Source of the DNA: CAZBSE01 sp964561115
GTDB lineage: Bacteria; Actinomycetota; Humimicrobiia; Humimicrobiales; Humimicrobiaceae
Assembly (NCBI GenBank): GCA_964561115.1
Contig: CAZLOE010000016.1
Span: 1 to 25,374 of the forward strand
Length of the DNA stretch: 25,374 bases
Direction: 5' to 3'
Part shown: positions 14,270 to 23,231 of the stretch, piece by piece
How the letters are laid out: every line of letters starts with the position of its first letter
Position numbering within the stretch: the first letter of the stretch is position 1
Notes under the pieces: generated by a model
The model's input: only the letters and a program-made list of their open reading frames with translations
The model's database searches: none
Told to the model about the DNA's origin: nothing
Translations under genes and position numbers: made by a program

Positions 14270-15190
14270 TTGCAGGTATGGGATGTAAAAAGTATTTTGG
14301 ACTGGGCTATAGATTATTTTAAAATAAAAAGCATCCCCCAGCCCAGACTATCGGCGGAACTTCTTCTTAGTTCGGTACTTGATCTCAACAGGATTAATCT
14401 GTATTTGAACTATAAGCGTATCTTAAATAAACAGGAACTTTCGATATATAAGAAATATATTCTTAAAAGACTCGAGCATGTCCCCATTCAGTATATATTA
14501 AAAGAAGCATATTTCAGAAAAATCAAATTATATACCGACAGTAGAGTATTGATACCCAGGCCTGAGACCGAAATCATCGTGGATAGGGCATTTCAACTTT
14601 TAAAGGAAAAGATTGGCAGTAAGAAAATAAATATTCTGGAAATCGGGACCGGAAGTGGTGCTATTGCGGTAAGTATTGCGTATGAGATTAATGATGAACT
14701 TGGTATATCTGATTCATCCTGGCATATTATAGCTACTGAGAATGACCCCGGAGCATTGGAAATAGCGGAGAGAAATGCCGGAAATATTCTTGATGATAGT
14801 AAATTCAGAAACATAGAATTTATAAGGTGTGATCTGGTACCGGAGAAAGATTCAGATTTGTTCAAGTATTACCAGAAAAAAATCAATCTGCTGATTTCAA
14901 ATCCTCCCTATATTTCTGAAAACGATTATAAAAATTTACCCCGCGAGGTAAGAGATTATGAACCTAAATCTGCTCTGGTGGCAGGCGAAACAGGGCTGGA
15001 AGCATACCGGGAAATACTTTCAAAAATCAAACCGTATCTATCTGAAAGCATGTGCTATATTTTATTTGAAACCGATCCCAAAACAAGTATTCCTTTAAAA
15101 GAAATGTCTGAGAATATTATAAATCCAAAGCAAGTGACTATTGAGAAGGATTATAATCAAAGGGACCGCATTTTAATAGTTGAAGTATAG
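14270..15190 (+). CDS. prmC: Release-factor glutamine methyltransferase PrmC (HemK)
   Basis: SAM-dependent methyltransferase that methylates the Gln of the GGQ motif in RF1 and RF2; 306 aa. The N-terminal helical domain (about 1-75) leads to IPRPETEIIVD (95-105). The SAM-binding loop is ILEIGTGSGAIAVSIA (122-137), with the acidic ENDP after beta-2 (157-160). The catalytic NPPY is at 211-214. It starts with TTG, only five bases after the prfA stop, with GGGG as a modest ribosome site inside the prfA end; no better start is near. It probably closes this operon. Confidence 0.96.
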   Translation: MQVWDVKSILDWAIDYFKIKSIPQPRLSAELLLSSVLDLNRINLYLNYKRILNKQELSIYKKYILKRLEHVPIQYILKEAYFRKIKLYTDSRVLIPRPETEIIVDRAFQLLKEKIGSKKINILEIGTGSGAIAVSIAYEINDELGISDSSWHIIATENDPGALEIAERNAGNILDDSKFRNIEFIRCDLVPEKDSDLFKYYQKKINLLISNPPYISENDYKNLPREVRDYEPKSALVAGETGLEAYREILSKIKPYLSESMCYILFETDPKTSIPLKEMSENIINPKQVTIEKDYNQRDRILIVEV

Positions 15191-15338
15191 ATGAATATAA
15201 ATACATCTGAGAGATTATTTTATAAAAAAAGCTGCTTTTCATGTCTTATAGAAACTTTTTAGTGTGTTTGTTTTTTTAAATCTTAGGTGGTAGGATTTTA
15301 ATAATTTTATTTAATTAACAGGGTATGCAGGAAAGAAA

Positions 15339-16643
15339 TTGAATTCACAGTTAATAGCGATAATAGTTTTTGCGCTGACTTATATAATTATTGCTACCGA
15401 AAGAGTAAACAGGACTGTAGTGGCATTTGCAGGTGCCCTGCTGCTGATAATTACTGGTGTTTTTGATATAAATGAGGCGGTGAGCTTTATCAGCTGGGAG
15501 ACCATAGGTTTACTGTTTGGCATGTTTATTATAGTCTCAGCTTTATCGGATGCGGGTTTTTTTAAATTTTTAGCTCTTATACTTGCAAGATTGCTGAGAT
15601 ATTCTCCGGTAAAGATATTCATCTTTTTCCCCATAATGACCGCGCTGCTCTCAGCTTTTATGGACAGTGTTACTGTGATGCTGTTTTTTGCAACTCTTTC
15701 CTACGAGCTATGCAAGATGCTTAAAATGAATGCAGCCCCCTTGATAATTACCGAAGTAATCCTGGCTAATATCGGAGGGTCTGCAACTATGGTAGGTGAT
15801 CCGCCAAATGTCATTTTGGGTCTGAAACTAGGCTATTATTTTAATGATTTTGTTACTCATAATGCTCCTATTTCCATAATTGCAGGAGCGGTCACTTTAT
15901 TTTATTGCTACATGGTCAGCAGAAAGTCAATTACTCCATACGGACACATACCCAAGAAGGAATATGAAGCTATGGATCCTGCTGAAGCTATAGAAAATAA
16001 AAAACAGCTTAAGGTCGCACTGGCTGCATTTGGAACCGCAATATTGTTTTTAATTACTCACAGTTTTATAGAGAAATATTTCCATGTCCCCTTAACAGTG
16101 CCTCTTGCTGCCATGATACCCGCTTTTGTCATGCTGCTTGTATTGGGTAGGAGATCAGAGGAAATTTTGTTGAAGATAGACTACGGAGTATTGTTATTTT
16201 TTATGGGATTATTTGTAGTAGTAGGCGGCCTGGAACATACAGGGGTCATAAGCACAATTGCAGCCTCCATTACCAATATCTTCAAAGATAATCATATGGG
16301 GCTTTTAAGTACTCTTGTATGGGGTTCAGGCATAGCAAGCGGCATCATAGATAATGTACCCTTTTCTCTTTCTATGGCCTATATCCTGGAAAACATAGTG
16401 AAGTTTGCCGGGGTTCCCGCACTGGCCATAATGGTATGGGCGACCTCATTGGGGGCAGACATAGGAGGTAACTTTTCGCCCATAGGAGCTTCAGCAAATG
16501 TGGTTGCATATACTACTATGGAAAAAAGGGGTAAATCAATCGGCTGGAAAAGGTGGCTGAAACTTGCAGTACCGGCTACACTGATTGCCCTTGCCGTCTC
16601 CAATATAGGGATTTATATTAAATATATCACCGGATTTTTCTAA
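15339..16643 (+). CDS. Ion-transporter-superfamily permease (ArsB/NhaD/SLC13-like)
   Basis: Polytopic membrane protein of 434 aa with about 11-12 hydrophobic segments. It matches the ion-transporter superfamily by two inverted-repeat signatures: DSVTVMLFF with ILANIGGSATMVGDPPNVIL in the first half, and DNVPFSLSM with SLGADIGGNFSPIGASANVV in the second. Families with this pattern include ArsB arsenite carriers, NhaD Na+/H+ antiporters and the P-protein group; the substrate cannot be assigned, and no arsenic-resistance gene is adjacent. It starts at TTG with AGGA about 6 bases upstream; the ATG at 15325 is out of frame. The 148-bp spacer before it contains T-rich DNA but no clear terminator hairpin. 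Confidence 0.88.
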   Translation: MNSQLIAIIVFALTYIIIATERVNRTVVAFAGALLLIITGVFDINEAVSFISWETIGLLFGMFIIVSALSDAGFFKFLALILARLLRYSPVKIFIFFPIMTALLSAFMDSVTVMLFFATLSYELCKMLKMNAAPLIITEVILANIGGSATMVGDPPNVILGLKLGYYFNDFVTHNAPISIIAGAVTLFYCYMVSRKSITPYGHIPKKEYEAMDPAEAIENKKQLKVALAAFGTAILFLITHSFIEKYFHVPLTVPLAAMIPAFVMLLVLGRRSEEILLKIDYGVLLFFMGLFVVVGGLEHTGVISTIAASITNIFKDNHMGLLSTLVWGSGIASGIIDNVPFSLSMAYILENIVKFAGVPALAIMVWATSLGADIGGNFSPIGASANVVAYTTMEKRGKSIGWKRWLKLAVPATLIALAVSNIGIYIKYITGFF

Positions 16644-16741
16644 AAGCGGCCTTATAAATCACCTCTTGGTTAATTCTTTATTTTCTAATCCATAATTTTA
16701 TAAATTATCGGTCTAATAACAACATGAAAGTGTAATTCTGT

Positions 16742-16769
16742 TTGAAAAAAAATGAAAAATCATTATAAT
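16742..16769 (+). promoter_or_regulatory. Promoter of tRNA-fMet
   Basis: TTGAAA (16742-16747) and a perfect TATAAT (16764-16769) are 16 bp apart, about 50 bases upstream of the mature tRNA 5' end. The rest of the 16644-16819 spacer shows no gene. Confidence 0.75.
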
Positions 16770-16819
16770 AGGTTTCTGCGATAGAGAAAGATAGAGGTAT
16801 TTCATATAATAAAATTCAA

Positions 16820-16896
<77 letters not shown>

Positions 16897-17011
16897 AATC
16901 TTTAAATTATCTCCTCATTTTGTATTCAGTGGATTTTTATTTAAATTGGTTTTAAATTATAATTTATAAGAAATTCTTATAGGATTTATAGATAAGTTAT
17001 CTGCACAGGTG

Positions 17012-17491
17012 ATGAATAGTTATTTTAAAAAAAATAAATATAAAATTTTGATCAGAAGGATTTTTATGGCAGTTCTGGTAGTATTTTTGTGTTTAAATTT
17101 TTCTGCATGTACTGTTTTCAGCAACATAAAAAGTTTTTTTACGGAAAGATTTTCAATCGAAGATGATGTCAAGGATATAACCGAAGTCTTAAATTCATTT
17201 TTCGATCTGGTTGAAGATAACAATTACCAGAGTGCATATGAATATTTAAGCAGCGGGGACAGGTCACAGGGGACTTTAGAAGATTTTGAGCAGGATTTTG
17301 CAAATGTTACGGATATTATCTCCATAAATATTAATTATGTGGAGGTCAATAATGATACAGCTGTAGCAGGTATAGATATAACTGATTCATATGACGGAGA
17401 AGAAAAAATCTATAAAAATATGGCAGTGTCTCTTGTGAGAGAAGAAGGCGGAAGCTGGAAGATAGTATTCTGGAACCCTGAAGTGGAATAA
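17012..17491 (+). CDS. Predicted lipoprotein of unknown function
   Basis: About 159 aa. A basic N-terminus (KKNKYKILIRR) and hydrophobic stretch end in LNFSAC, a likely lipobox with Cys near position 33. The mature part is acidic and resembles the NTF2-like/DUF4878 group of small exported domains: a helical SIEDDVKDITEVLNSFFDLVEDNNYQ-type start, YLSSGDR, then alternating strands ending VREEGGSWKIVFWNPE. The similarity is a pattern impression only. GTG 17009 and ATG 17012 are possible; an internal ATG at 17066 has a better ribosome site (AAGGA) but would remove the basic signal-peptide region, so it is less likely. It lies 53 bases upstream of the YmdB-type gene and may share its transcript. 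Confidence 0.7.
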   Translation: MNSYFKKNKYKILIRRIFMAVLVVFLCLNFSACTVFSNIKSFFTERFSIEDDVKDITEVLNSFFDLVEDNNYQSAYEYLSSGDRSQGTLEDFEQDFANVTDIISININYVEVNNDTAVAGIDITDSYDGEEKIYKNMAVSLVREEGGSWKIVFWNPEVE

Positions 17492-17544
17492 AATTAAAGA
17501 TTTTATAGAATTGATTTTAAAAATAAAAGACAGGAAGGTATAAA

Positions 17545-18345
17545 TTGATAGTATTATTTTTAGGAGATGTTTTTGGAAAACCGGGAAGATTTATTTTAGA
17601 GAGGAAAATTCAGACCATCATACTGGAAAATAATGTAGATATAATAATAGCCAATGGAGAAAATGCAGCCGGCGGGATAGGAATTACGCCTGCTATATGC
17701 AAGACCTTGTTTAATATAGGAATAGATGTCGTGACTTCAGGTAACCATATTTATAAAAAGAGAGAGATCTATGATTATATAGACAATCAGCCCCGGCTCT
17801 TAAAACCAGCAAATTATCCACCCGGGACCCCCGGCAGGGGATATTATATTCTATCAGACAGTAAAATAGGTGCAAATAAAATTGCTGTAGTAAATATTTG
17901 CGGGAGGGTTTTTATAGAAAATTTTGACTGTCCCTTCAGATGTATGGATAAGATACTGGTGAATATAAAAAAAGAGACACCTATAATAATCGTGGATTTC
18001 CATGCCGAGGCCACATCAGAAAAAGTTGCCATGGGGTGGTATCTGGACGGCAGAGTAAGTGCATTGATCGGGACACATACCCATGTTCAGACTGCTGATG
18101 AGAGAATACTTCCCGGAGGTACCGCCTATATCACCGATGTAGGAATGGTAGGTCCGCGGGATTCAGTTATAGGAGTAAAAAAAGAAAATATAATCGAGAG
18201 GTTTTTAAAGCTTATGCCTCAGAAATTTATAGTAGCGGAAGATGATTATTTGATAAATGCGGTGCTGGTCGATATTGATGAAAAAAGCGGAAAGGCAAAT
18301 AGTATTAAGAGAATAAATTCTGCTGTTAAAAGCGATAAACTATAA
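17545..18345 (+). CDS. YmdB-family metallophosphoesterase (TIGR00282)
   Basis: Cytoplasmic calcineurin-like phosphoesterase of 266 aa, the usual size. Members such as YmdB of Bacillus subtilis hydrolyse cyclic nucleotides (2',3'-cyclic forms are reported) and affect developmental decisions. Metal and catalytic residues line up: Asp8 (FLGDVFG), Glu39 and Asn40 (NGEN), Asn67 and His68 (SGNHIY), His153 (DFHAE), His178 and His180 (GTHTHVQT). The signature GMVGPRDSVIG follows. It starts with TTG, preceded by AGGAAGG at good distance. It is followed after 21 bases by tilS, so it may head the tilS-hpt-ftsH unit. Confidence 0.94.
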   Translation: MIVLFLGDVFGKPGRFILERKIQTIILENNVDIIIANGENAAGGIGITPAICKTLFNIGIDVVTSGNHIYKKREIYDYIDNQPRLLKPANYPPGTPGRGYYILSDSKIGANKIAVVNICGRVFIENFDCPFRCMDKILVNIKKETPIIIVDFHAEATSEKVAMGWYLDGRVSALIGTHTHVQTADERILPGGTAYITDVGMVGPRDSVIGVKKENIIERFLKLMPQKFIVAEDDYLINAVLVDIDEKSGKANSIKRINSAVKSDKL

Positions 18346-18366
18346 ATCAGAGATATCAGATCCAAG

Positions 18367-19872
18367 ATGAAAAAAGAAATATATAAATACGGATTTGCAA
18401 AAGATAAAACTATAATCAGTGCCATAAAGACTATTGAATCTTTTAATATGATAAAGGATGGAGATAAAATATTGATCTCTGTATCGGGAGGACCTGATTC
18501 AGTCTTTTTAACTCGCCTGCTTTATCTGATGCGTCCGGTCTTTAATCTGACACTTTACGGTTTTTGCCTGGATCATATGACAAGAAACGGAGAATCTGCA
18601 AGAGATTCTTTATTTGTTAAAAAATTATACAGGAAACTGGGTATTGGATTATTCAGCCAAAAAATAGACGTAAAGAAATGGTGCAAATCAAACAATCTTT
18701 CCTTCCAGGAGGGAGCAAGGAAACTGAGGCTTGAAAGACTGTTTAAAATTTCAAAGAAGAAAGAAATGGATAAAATTGCTGTCGGCCATAATGCTGATGA
18801 TAATATTGAGACTTTTATTATGCGCCTTATAAGAGGTGCAGGAGCGAGAGGTCTTTCCGGTATAAAACCGGTAAGCGGGAAGATTATAAGGCCTCTTATT
18901 AATACATTAAGAGATGATATCATTACTTATCTGGAAAGCAGTGGTATATCTTACTGTTTGGATAGGACCAACCTTGAGAATATATATTTCAGAAACAGGA
19001 TAAGAAATATCATAATCCCATTTATAGAAAAAGAAAGCTGCGCGGAATCCTTTAAATCTAACGTGTTGAGATCTATAAGCATATTGAAAGATGAAAGTGA
19101 ATTTATAGAAGAATACTCATCAAATAAACTTTTAAAGGCAGCTTTAGTAGAAAAAGATAAGCCGGGAAAAAATGTTATCTTTATCAAAGTCCCTGTTTCA
19201 ATCATAAAAAAGGAGGCTGTGGCAGTCCAGAGAAGGATCATATTATCAGCATTGGAGATGACCGGCGGCACTCTTGAGGATATAAGTTTTAAGAATATAG
19301 ATGATATTTTAGGGATCTGTACTTCAGGAGGAGAGTATAAGGCTGTTTATCCTGAAAAAAAATTAAGGGTATTTAAAATAGGCAGTTATATTTATTTTAT
19401 CAATGTCGGAATTACCCGAAGCTTGCCTGATGAGATTAAGATTTTTTTAAAAGATATCAGGAGTGTAGACAAAAAAAATAAAGCAGAAGAAGTAAAAATC
19501 GGAACCAGGATTAAGCTGGATTACTTCAGTATGGATCTGTCGTCTGAACTTATGAAATCAGACAGTAAGAAAATAAATTTCAACCTGGCAAAAGATGCAG
19601 AAGCCTTTTTGGATTATGATAAGATCAAGGCCCCGCTTAAAGTAAGGATCTGGAAGAGAGGAGATAAATTTTGTCCCCTGGGTATGCAGGAAGAGAAAAA
19701 AATCCAGGATTTTTTTATTGATAGCAAAATTCCGGTAAACCTGAGAAGGCTGGTCCCTGTATTTATAGATAGTGAAAAAATAATATGGATAGGAAATTAT
19801 AGGATCGATAACCGGGTTAGAGTGACTGAAGATACTAAAAATGTTTTACATTTGAAGTTGTTTAAAAAATGA
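18367..19872 (+). CDS. tilS: tRNA(Ile)-lysidine synthase
   Basis: ATP-dependent enzyme that converts C34 of tRNA-Ile(CAU) to lysidine, so that it reads AUA and is charged with isoleucine. 501 aa, within the long-form range. The PP-loop SGGPDS is at residues 40-45; FCLDHMTR, NNLSFQEGARKLRLE and VGHNADDNIETFIMRLIRGAGARGLSGI follow as in TilS. IRPLINTLRDDIITYL and NIYFRNRIRN complete the catalytic domain. The C-terminal TilS domain has RIWKRGDKFCPLGM and KKIQDFFIDSKIPVNLR. The ribosome site is weak. Neighbours hpt and ftsH follow, the order known from Bacillus subtilis. Confidence 0.96.
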   Translation: MKKEIYKYGFAKDKTIISAIKTIESFNMIKDGDKILISVSGGPDSVFLTRLLYLMRPVFNLTLYGFCLDHMTRNGESARDSLFVKKLYRKLGIGLFSQKIDVKKWCKSNNLSFQEGARKLRLERLFKISKKKEMDKIAVGHNADDNIETFIMRLIRGAGARGLSGIKPVSGKIIRPLINTLRDDIITYLESSGISYCLDRTNLENIYFRNRIRNIIIPFIEKESCAESFKSNVLRSISILKDESEFIEEYSSNKLLKAALVEKDKPGKNVIFIKVPVSIIKKEAVAVQRRIILSALEMTGGTLEDISFKNIDDILGICTSGGEYKAVYPEKKLRVFKIGSYIYFINVGITRSLPDEIKIFLKDIRSVDKKNKAEEVKIGTRIKLDYFSMDLSSELMKSDSKKINFNLAKDAEAFLDYDKIKAPLKVRIWKRGDKFCPLGMQEEKKIQDFFIDSKIPVNLRRLVPVFIDSEKIIWIGNYRIDNRVRVTEDTKNVLHLKLFKK

Positions 19873-19904
19873 TTTATATATGATTTAATGAACTGGGGTA
19901 ACCA

Positions 19905-20480
19905 ATGGGATTGTTTAAACTTAAAAAAATAAAAGGCGAAAAAGGCCTGATATATAATAATAAGAAAATCATAGTTCTGATAGATGAAAAGCAGCTTAAA
20001 GAAAGAGTAAAAGAGTTAGGGCGCAAGATCACTAAAGACTATGAGGATAAGAGTCCTGTTTTAGTATCAGTTTTAAGAGGTTCTTTTATTTTTATTGCTG
20101 ATATCTGCAGGGAGATAAAGATACCAGTTACTTTTGATTTTATGGCTGTTTCAAGCTATGGGGATTCTAAAGTAAGCTCCGGAATCGTAAGGATAACCAA
20201 AGACCTGGAATTCAGCATAGAAAATAAAGAAGTGATCATAATAGAGGATATAATTGATTCGGGCAGGACTTTAAATTACCTGATAAAGAATTTGCAGGCA
20301 AGAAATCCAAAAAACGTGGAAGTCTGTGCGCTTTTAGATAAAGATGTTCCCAGGAAAACCAAAAATAATATTAAATATAAAGGATTTGATATTCCTAATA
20401 AATTTGTGGTAGGATATGGTCTTGATTTTGCAGAGAAGTACAGGAATTTCCCTTTTGTGGGGTATATTGAAAATGAATAG
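19905..20480 (+). CDS. hpt: Hypoxanthine phosphoribosyltransferase
   Basis: Purine-salvage enzyme forming IMP or GMP from hypoxanthine or guanine and PRPP; 191 aa. The PRPP loop EDIIDSGRT is at 114-122. VSVLRGSFIFIADICR (54-69) and FDFMAVSSYGD (77-87) carry the flexible-loop and phosphate-binding regions; LLDK and FVVGYGLDFAEKYRN near the C-terminus bind the base. About 15 N-terminal residues (GLFKLKKIKGEKG) exceed the usual start, but GGGGT stands just before this ATG. Lies between tilS and ftsH. Confidence 0.95.
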   Translation: MGLFKLKKIKGEKGLIYNNKKIIVLIDEKQLKERVKELGRKITKDYEDKSPVLVSVLRGSFIFIADICREIKIPVTFDFMAVSSYGDSKVSSGIVRITKDLEFSIENKEVIIIEDIIDSGRTLNYLIKNLQARNPKNVEVCALLDKDVPRKTKNNIKYKGFDIPNKFVVGYGLDFAEKYRNFPFVGYIENE

Positions 20481-20533
20481 TAATTATATTATCATCTATG
20501 GGGTAGTATGGGAAAAGCATTAAGGGAGTTATT

Positions 20534-22486
20534 TTGAATCAGAAAAATAATAAAGGTTTTAAGAGTTTTAAAAGCAGAGGGTTTAAAAATATAGCCTTGT
20601 TAATACTGCTTATAGTGGTTATGTTTTTGATTTTCAGGAATCCCCTTTTCCTATCATCCGAAGTGAAAGAGTTTAATTTAAATGAGTTTGTTGAAGCAGT
20701 AGAGCAGGGAAGAATAAGTACCGCAACACCGATGCTGATAAAGGGTGAGAACAGGACAATAGAGGGTGAATTGATAGATGGAACCAAATTTACGGTATCA
20801 TTTTTGGAAAATTACGAAGTGACACAATTGCTGTTGGATAATGATCTTCCCTTTAAGGTTGACAATCAGCAGCAATCAGTATGGCTGCAGATTTTAATAA
20901 GTGCCATACCTTTTATTATAATGTTCGGTCTTATTTTCTTTATGATGAACCAGCTTCAGGGTGGAGGTTCTAAAGTGCTTCAGTTTGGAAAGAGCAAGGC
21001 AAGGATGGTCACCAAAGGTAAGAAAAGAGTTACCTTTAAGGATGTGGCAGGAGTTGATGAAGCCGTAGAAGAATTGAGAGAAATCGAAGAGTTCTTGGAA
21101 AACCCGGGTAAATTTAAGTCTATGGGTGCAAAGATACCCAAGGGTGTACTATTATACGGACCTCCCGGTACCGGAAAGACACTTCTTGCCAGAGCGGTAG
21201 CCGGAGAGGCAGGTGTGCCGTTCTTCAGCATAAGCGGTTCAGAATTTGTTGAAATGTTTGTGGGTGTGGGAGCATCCAGAGTCAGAGATCTCTTTAACAA
21301 GGCAAAGGCAAGCCAGCCTTCAATAGTGTTTATGGATGAAATCGATGCAGTAGGGAGACACAGAGGAGCAGGATTGGGCGGTGGACATGATGAAAGAGAG
21401 CAGACCTTAAATCAGCTTCTGGTTGAGATGGACGGATTTGACATTGACAGTACCGTAATATTAATTGCAGCTACAAACAGACCGGATATACTGGATCCTG
21501 CTTTACTCAGACCTGGAAGGTTTGACAGGCAAATTGTAGTGGACAGGCCTGATTCACTTGGCAGGGAGAAAATATTGGAAATACATGCCAGGGGTAAGCC
21601 GCTGGATAAAAGCGTTAATCTAAAGACCATAGCAAAGCAGACTCCCGGGTTTACGGGAGCTGATCTTGCCAATCTTTTCAATGAAGCATCTCTTCTTGCA
21701 GCAAGGCATAACAAGAAAAAAATAAGTATGTTTGAAATAGAAGAAGCGGTAGAGAGAGTCATAGCCGGTCCTGAGAAGAAGACCAGGATAATATCAGAGG
21801 AAGAAAAAAGAATAATAGCCTATCATGAATCAGGCCATGCGATACTGTCATATGTTCTTCCCCATACAGACCCTATACATAAGATATCTATAATTTCAAG
21901 AGGTAGAGCGCTTGGTTATGTGATTACTCTTCCCGAAGAAGACAGGTTTCTAAAATCAAAAAGAGAACTTTTGGATAATATTACACAGCTTCTGGGAGGT
22001 AGGGTAAGTGAAGAAATGAACTTTAATGACATAACCTCGGGGGCGCAGAACGATCTTGATAGAGCTACAAAGATAACCAGAAAAATGATCACAGAGTATG
22101 GAATGAGTGAAAAATTAGGCCCGGTCACCTTTAAAGGTGAGGAAGAAGAAGTTTTTTTAGGAAAAGAATTAGGATCAAGACCCCATTACAGCGATGAAAT
22201 AGCTTCTGCTATAGATAAAGAAGTCCATAATATAATTATGGATAGTTATGAGAGGGCAAGAAAAATACTTTTAGAGAATAAAGAGACTTTAAATGACCTT
22301 GCAAATGAGCTGTTGAAGAAGGAGACCCTCACCAGAGATGAAATACTCAAGGTATTATCTAAGGTAGAAAGTAAGAAGAGAAAGAGGGTTGAGCAGCTGG
22401 TTTCAAAAAGCGAATCTTCAGGAACTGCAGGCGGAAAAAGTAAAGCGGCAAAAAAGAGAGTTACAAGGTCAGTTGATAAAAAATAA
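20534..22486 (+). CDS. ftsH: ATP-dependent zinc metalloprotease FtsH
   Basis: Membrane-anchored AAA+ protease (650 aa, hexameric) that degrades misfolded membrane and short-lived proteins. Transmembrane segments are at about 20-36 and 117-138, enclosing an external domain. The AAA module has Walker A GPPGTGKT (209-216), Walker B SIVFMDEIDAVGR (263-275) and the second region of homology ATNRPDILDPALLRPGRFDR (313-332). The zinc motif is HESGH (431-435), with the third ligand Asp in TSGAQNDLDRATKI. The tail is rich in Lys, Ser and Arg. It starts at TTG with GGGAG upstream; no ATG is close enough. Confidence 0.98.
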   Translation: MNQKNNKGFKSFKSRGFKNIALLILLIVVMFLIFRNPLFLSSEVKEFNLNEFVEAVEQGRISTATPMLIKGENRTIEGELIDGTKFTVSFLENYEVTQLLLDNDLPFKVDNQQQSVWLQILISAIPFIIMFGLIFFMMNQLQGGGSKVLQFGKSKARMVTKGKKRVTFKDVAGVDEAVEELREIEEFLENPGKFKSMGAKIPKGVLLYGPPGTGKTLLARAVAGEAGVPFFSISGSEFVEMFVGVGASRVRDLFNKAKASQPSIVFMDEIDAVGRHRGAGLGGGHDEREQTLNQLLVEMDGFDIDSTVILIAATNRPDILDPALLRPGRFDRQIVVDRPDSLGREKILEIHARGKPLDKSVNLKTIAKQTPGFTGADLANLFNEASLLAARHNKKKISMFEIEEAVERVIAGPEKKTRIISEEEKRIIAYHESGHAILSYVLPHTDPIHKISIISRGRALGYVITLPEEDRFLKSKRELLDNITQLLGGRVSEEMNFNDITSGAQNDLDRATKITRKMITEYGMSEKLGPVTFKGEEEEVFLGKELGSRPHYSDEIASAIDKEVHNIIMDSYERARKILLENKETLNDLANELLKKETLTRDEILKVLSKVESKKRKRVEQLVSKSESSGTAGGKSKAAKKRVTRSVDKK

Positions 22487-22661
22487 TAGGTATAGAAAAT
22501 TTTTATCAAAGAAGCTTTTTTAATATCCAAGAAATAAGCCATACATTATACCAATCAGTTTTTAACATTATAAACAGATTAGGTGCACTGATAAACAGTG
22601 ATGATGATGATTAATACAAGGATTTTTAATTATAAAATTAATTTGAGATAGGAGCAAGCCA

Positions 22662-23228
22662 GTGGACAGTAAAATGATTGAAAAAGGAGTAAGCATGATA
22701 CTGAAGGGTATCGGAGAAGATATAAACAGAGAAGGTTTGGTGGGGACTCCAAAAAGGGTAGCTGATATGTATAAGGAAATATTCAGTGGGATCGGAGTAG
22801 ATCCTTCCGATGAGCTCGAACCTTTGTTTGATGAAAACCATGATGAAATAATATTGATCAAGAATATACCCTTCTACTCGGTATGTGAACATCATATGAT
22901 TCCTTTTATAGGAAAAGCTCATATCGCATATATTCCTAATAAGAATGGGAAGATAATTGGTCTGAGCAAGCTTACAAGAGTATTAGATATCGTGGCCAAA
23001 AGACTGCAGGTCCAGGAGAGATTGACATCGATAGTTGCGGATACCATCGTAAAAAAGATCAAACCAAGAGGTGCTATGGTCATTGTGGAAGCAGAGCATT
23101 TATGTATGAGTATGAGGGGGACAAAGAAGCCGAAAGCCGTGACTGTGACTTCTGCAGTAAGGGGCTTGTTCAAGGAGAATCCGGCTTCAAGAGCTGAAGC
23201 AATGTCATTAGTTAAGTCAGATAAATAA
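22662..23228 (+). CDS. folE: GTP cyclohydrolase I
   Basis: First enzyme of folate synthesis, GTP to 7,8-dihydroneopterin triphosphate; 188 aa, homodecameric in the family, zinc-dependent. The substrate and zinc motifs are seen: EGLVGTPKRVADMY (24-37), SVCEHHMIPF (73-82, zinc ligands Cys75 and His78), IIGLSKLTRVLDIVAKRLQVQERLT, and AEHLCMSMRG (144-153, Cys148 as the third ligand). It starts at GTG with GGAG about nine bases upstream. The 175-bp spacer after ftsH contains a short CACTG/CAGTG inverted repeat and a GAT-rich stretch but no clear terminator. folP follows three bases after its stop. Confidence 0.97.
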   Translation: MDSKMIEKGVSMILKGIGEDINREGLVGTPKRVADMYKEIFSGIGVDPSDELEPLFDENHDEIILIKNIPFYSVCEHHMIPFIGKAHIAYIPNKNGKIIGLSKLTRVLDIVAKRLQVQERLTSIVADTIVKKIKPRGAMVIVEAEHLCMSMRGTKKPKAVTVTSAVRGLFKENPASRAEAMSLVKSDK

Positions 23229-23231
23229 GAA

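Noticed and set aside
15191..15338. Terminator between prmC and the permease
   Set aside because: There are T-rich runs and a weak GATG/CATC inverted repeat, but no stable stem directly followed by T residues.
21412..21762. Long minus-strand ORFs inside ftsH, rho, prfA and other genes
   Set aside because: They are opposite-frame shadows of strongly conserved genes, rich in Ser, Leu and Phe as expected from antisense reading, and lack ribosome sites.
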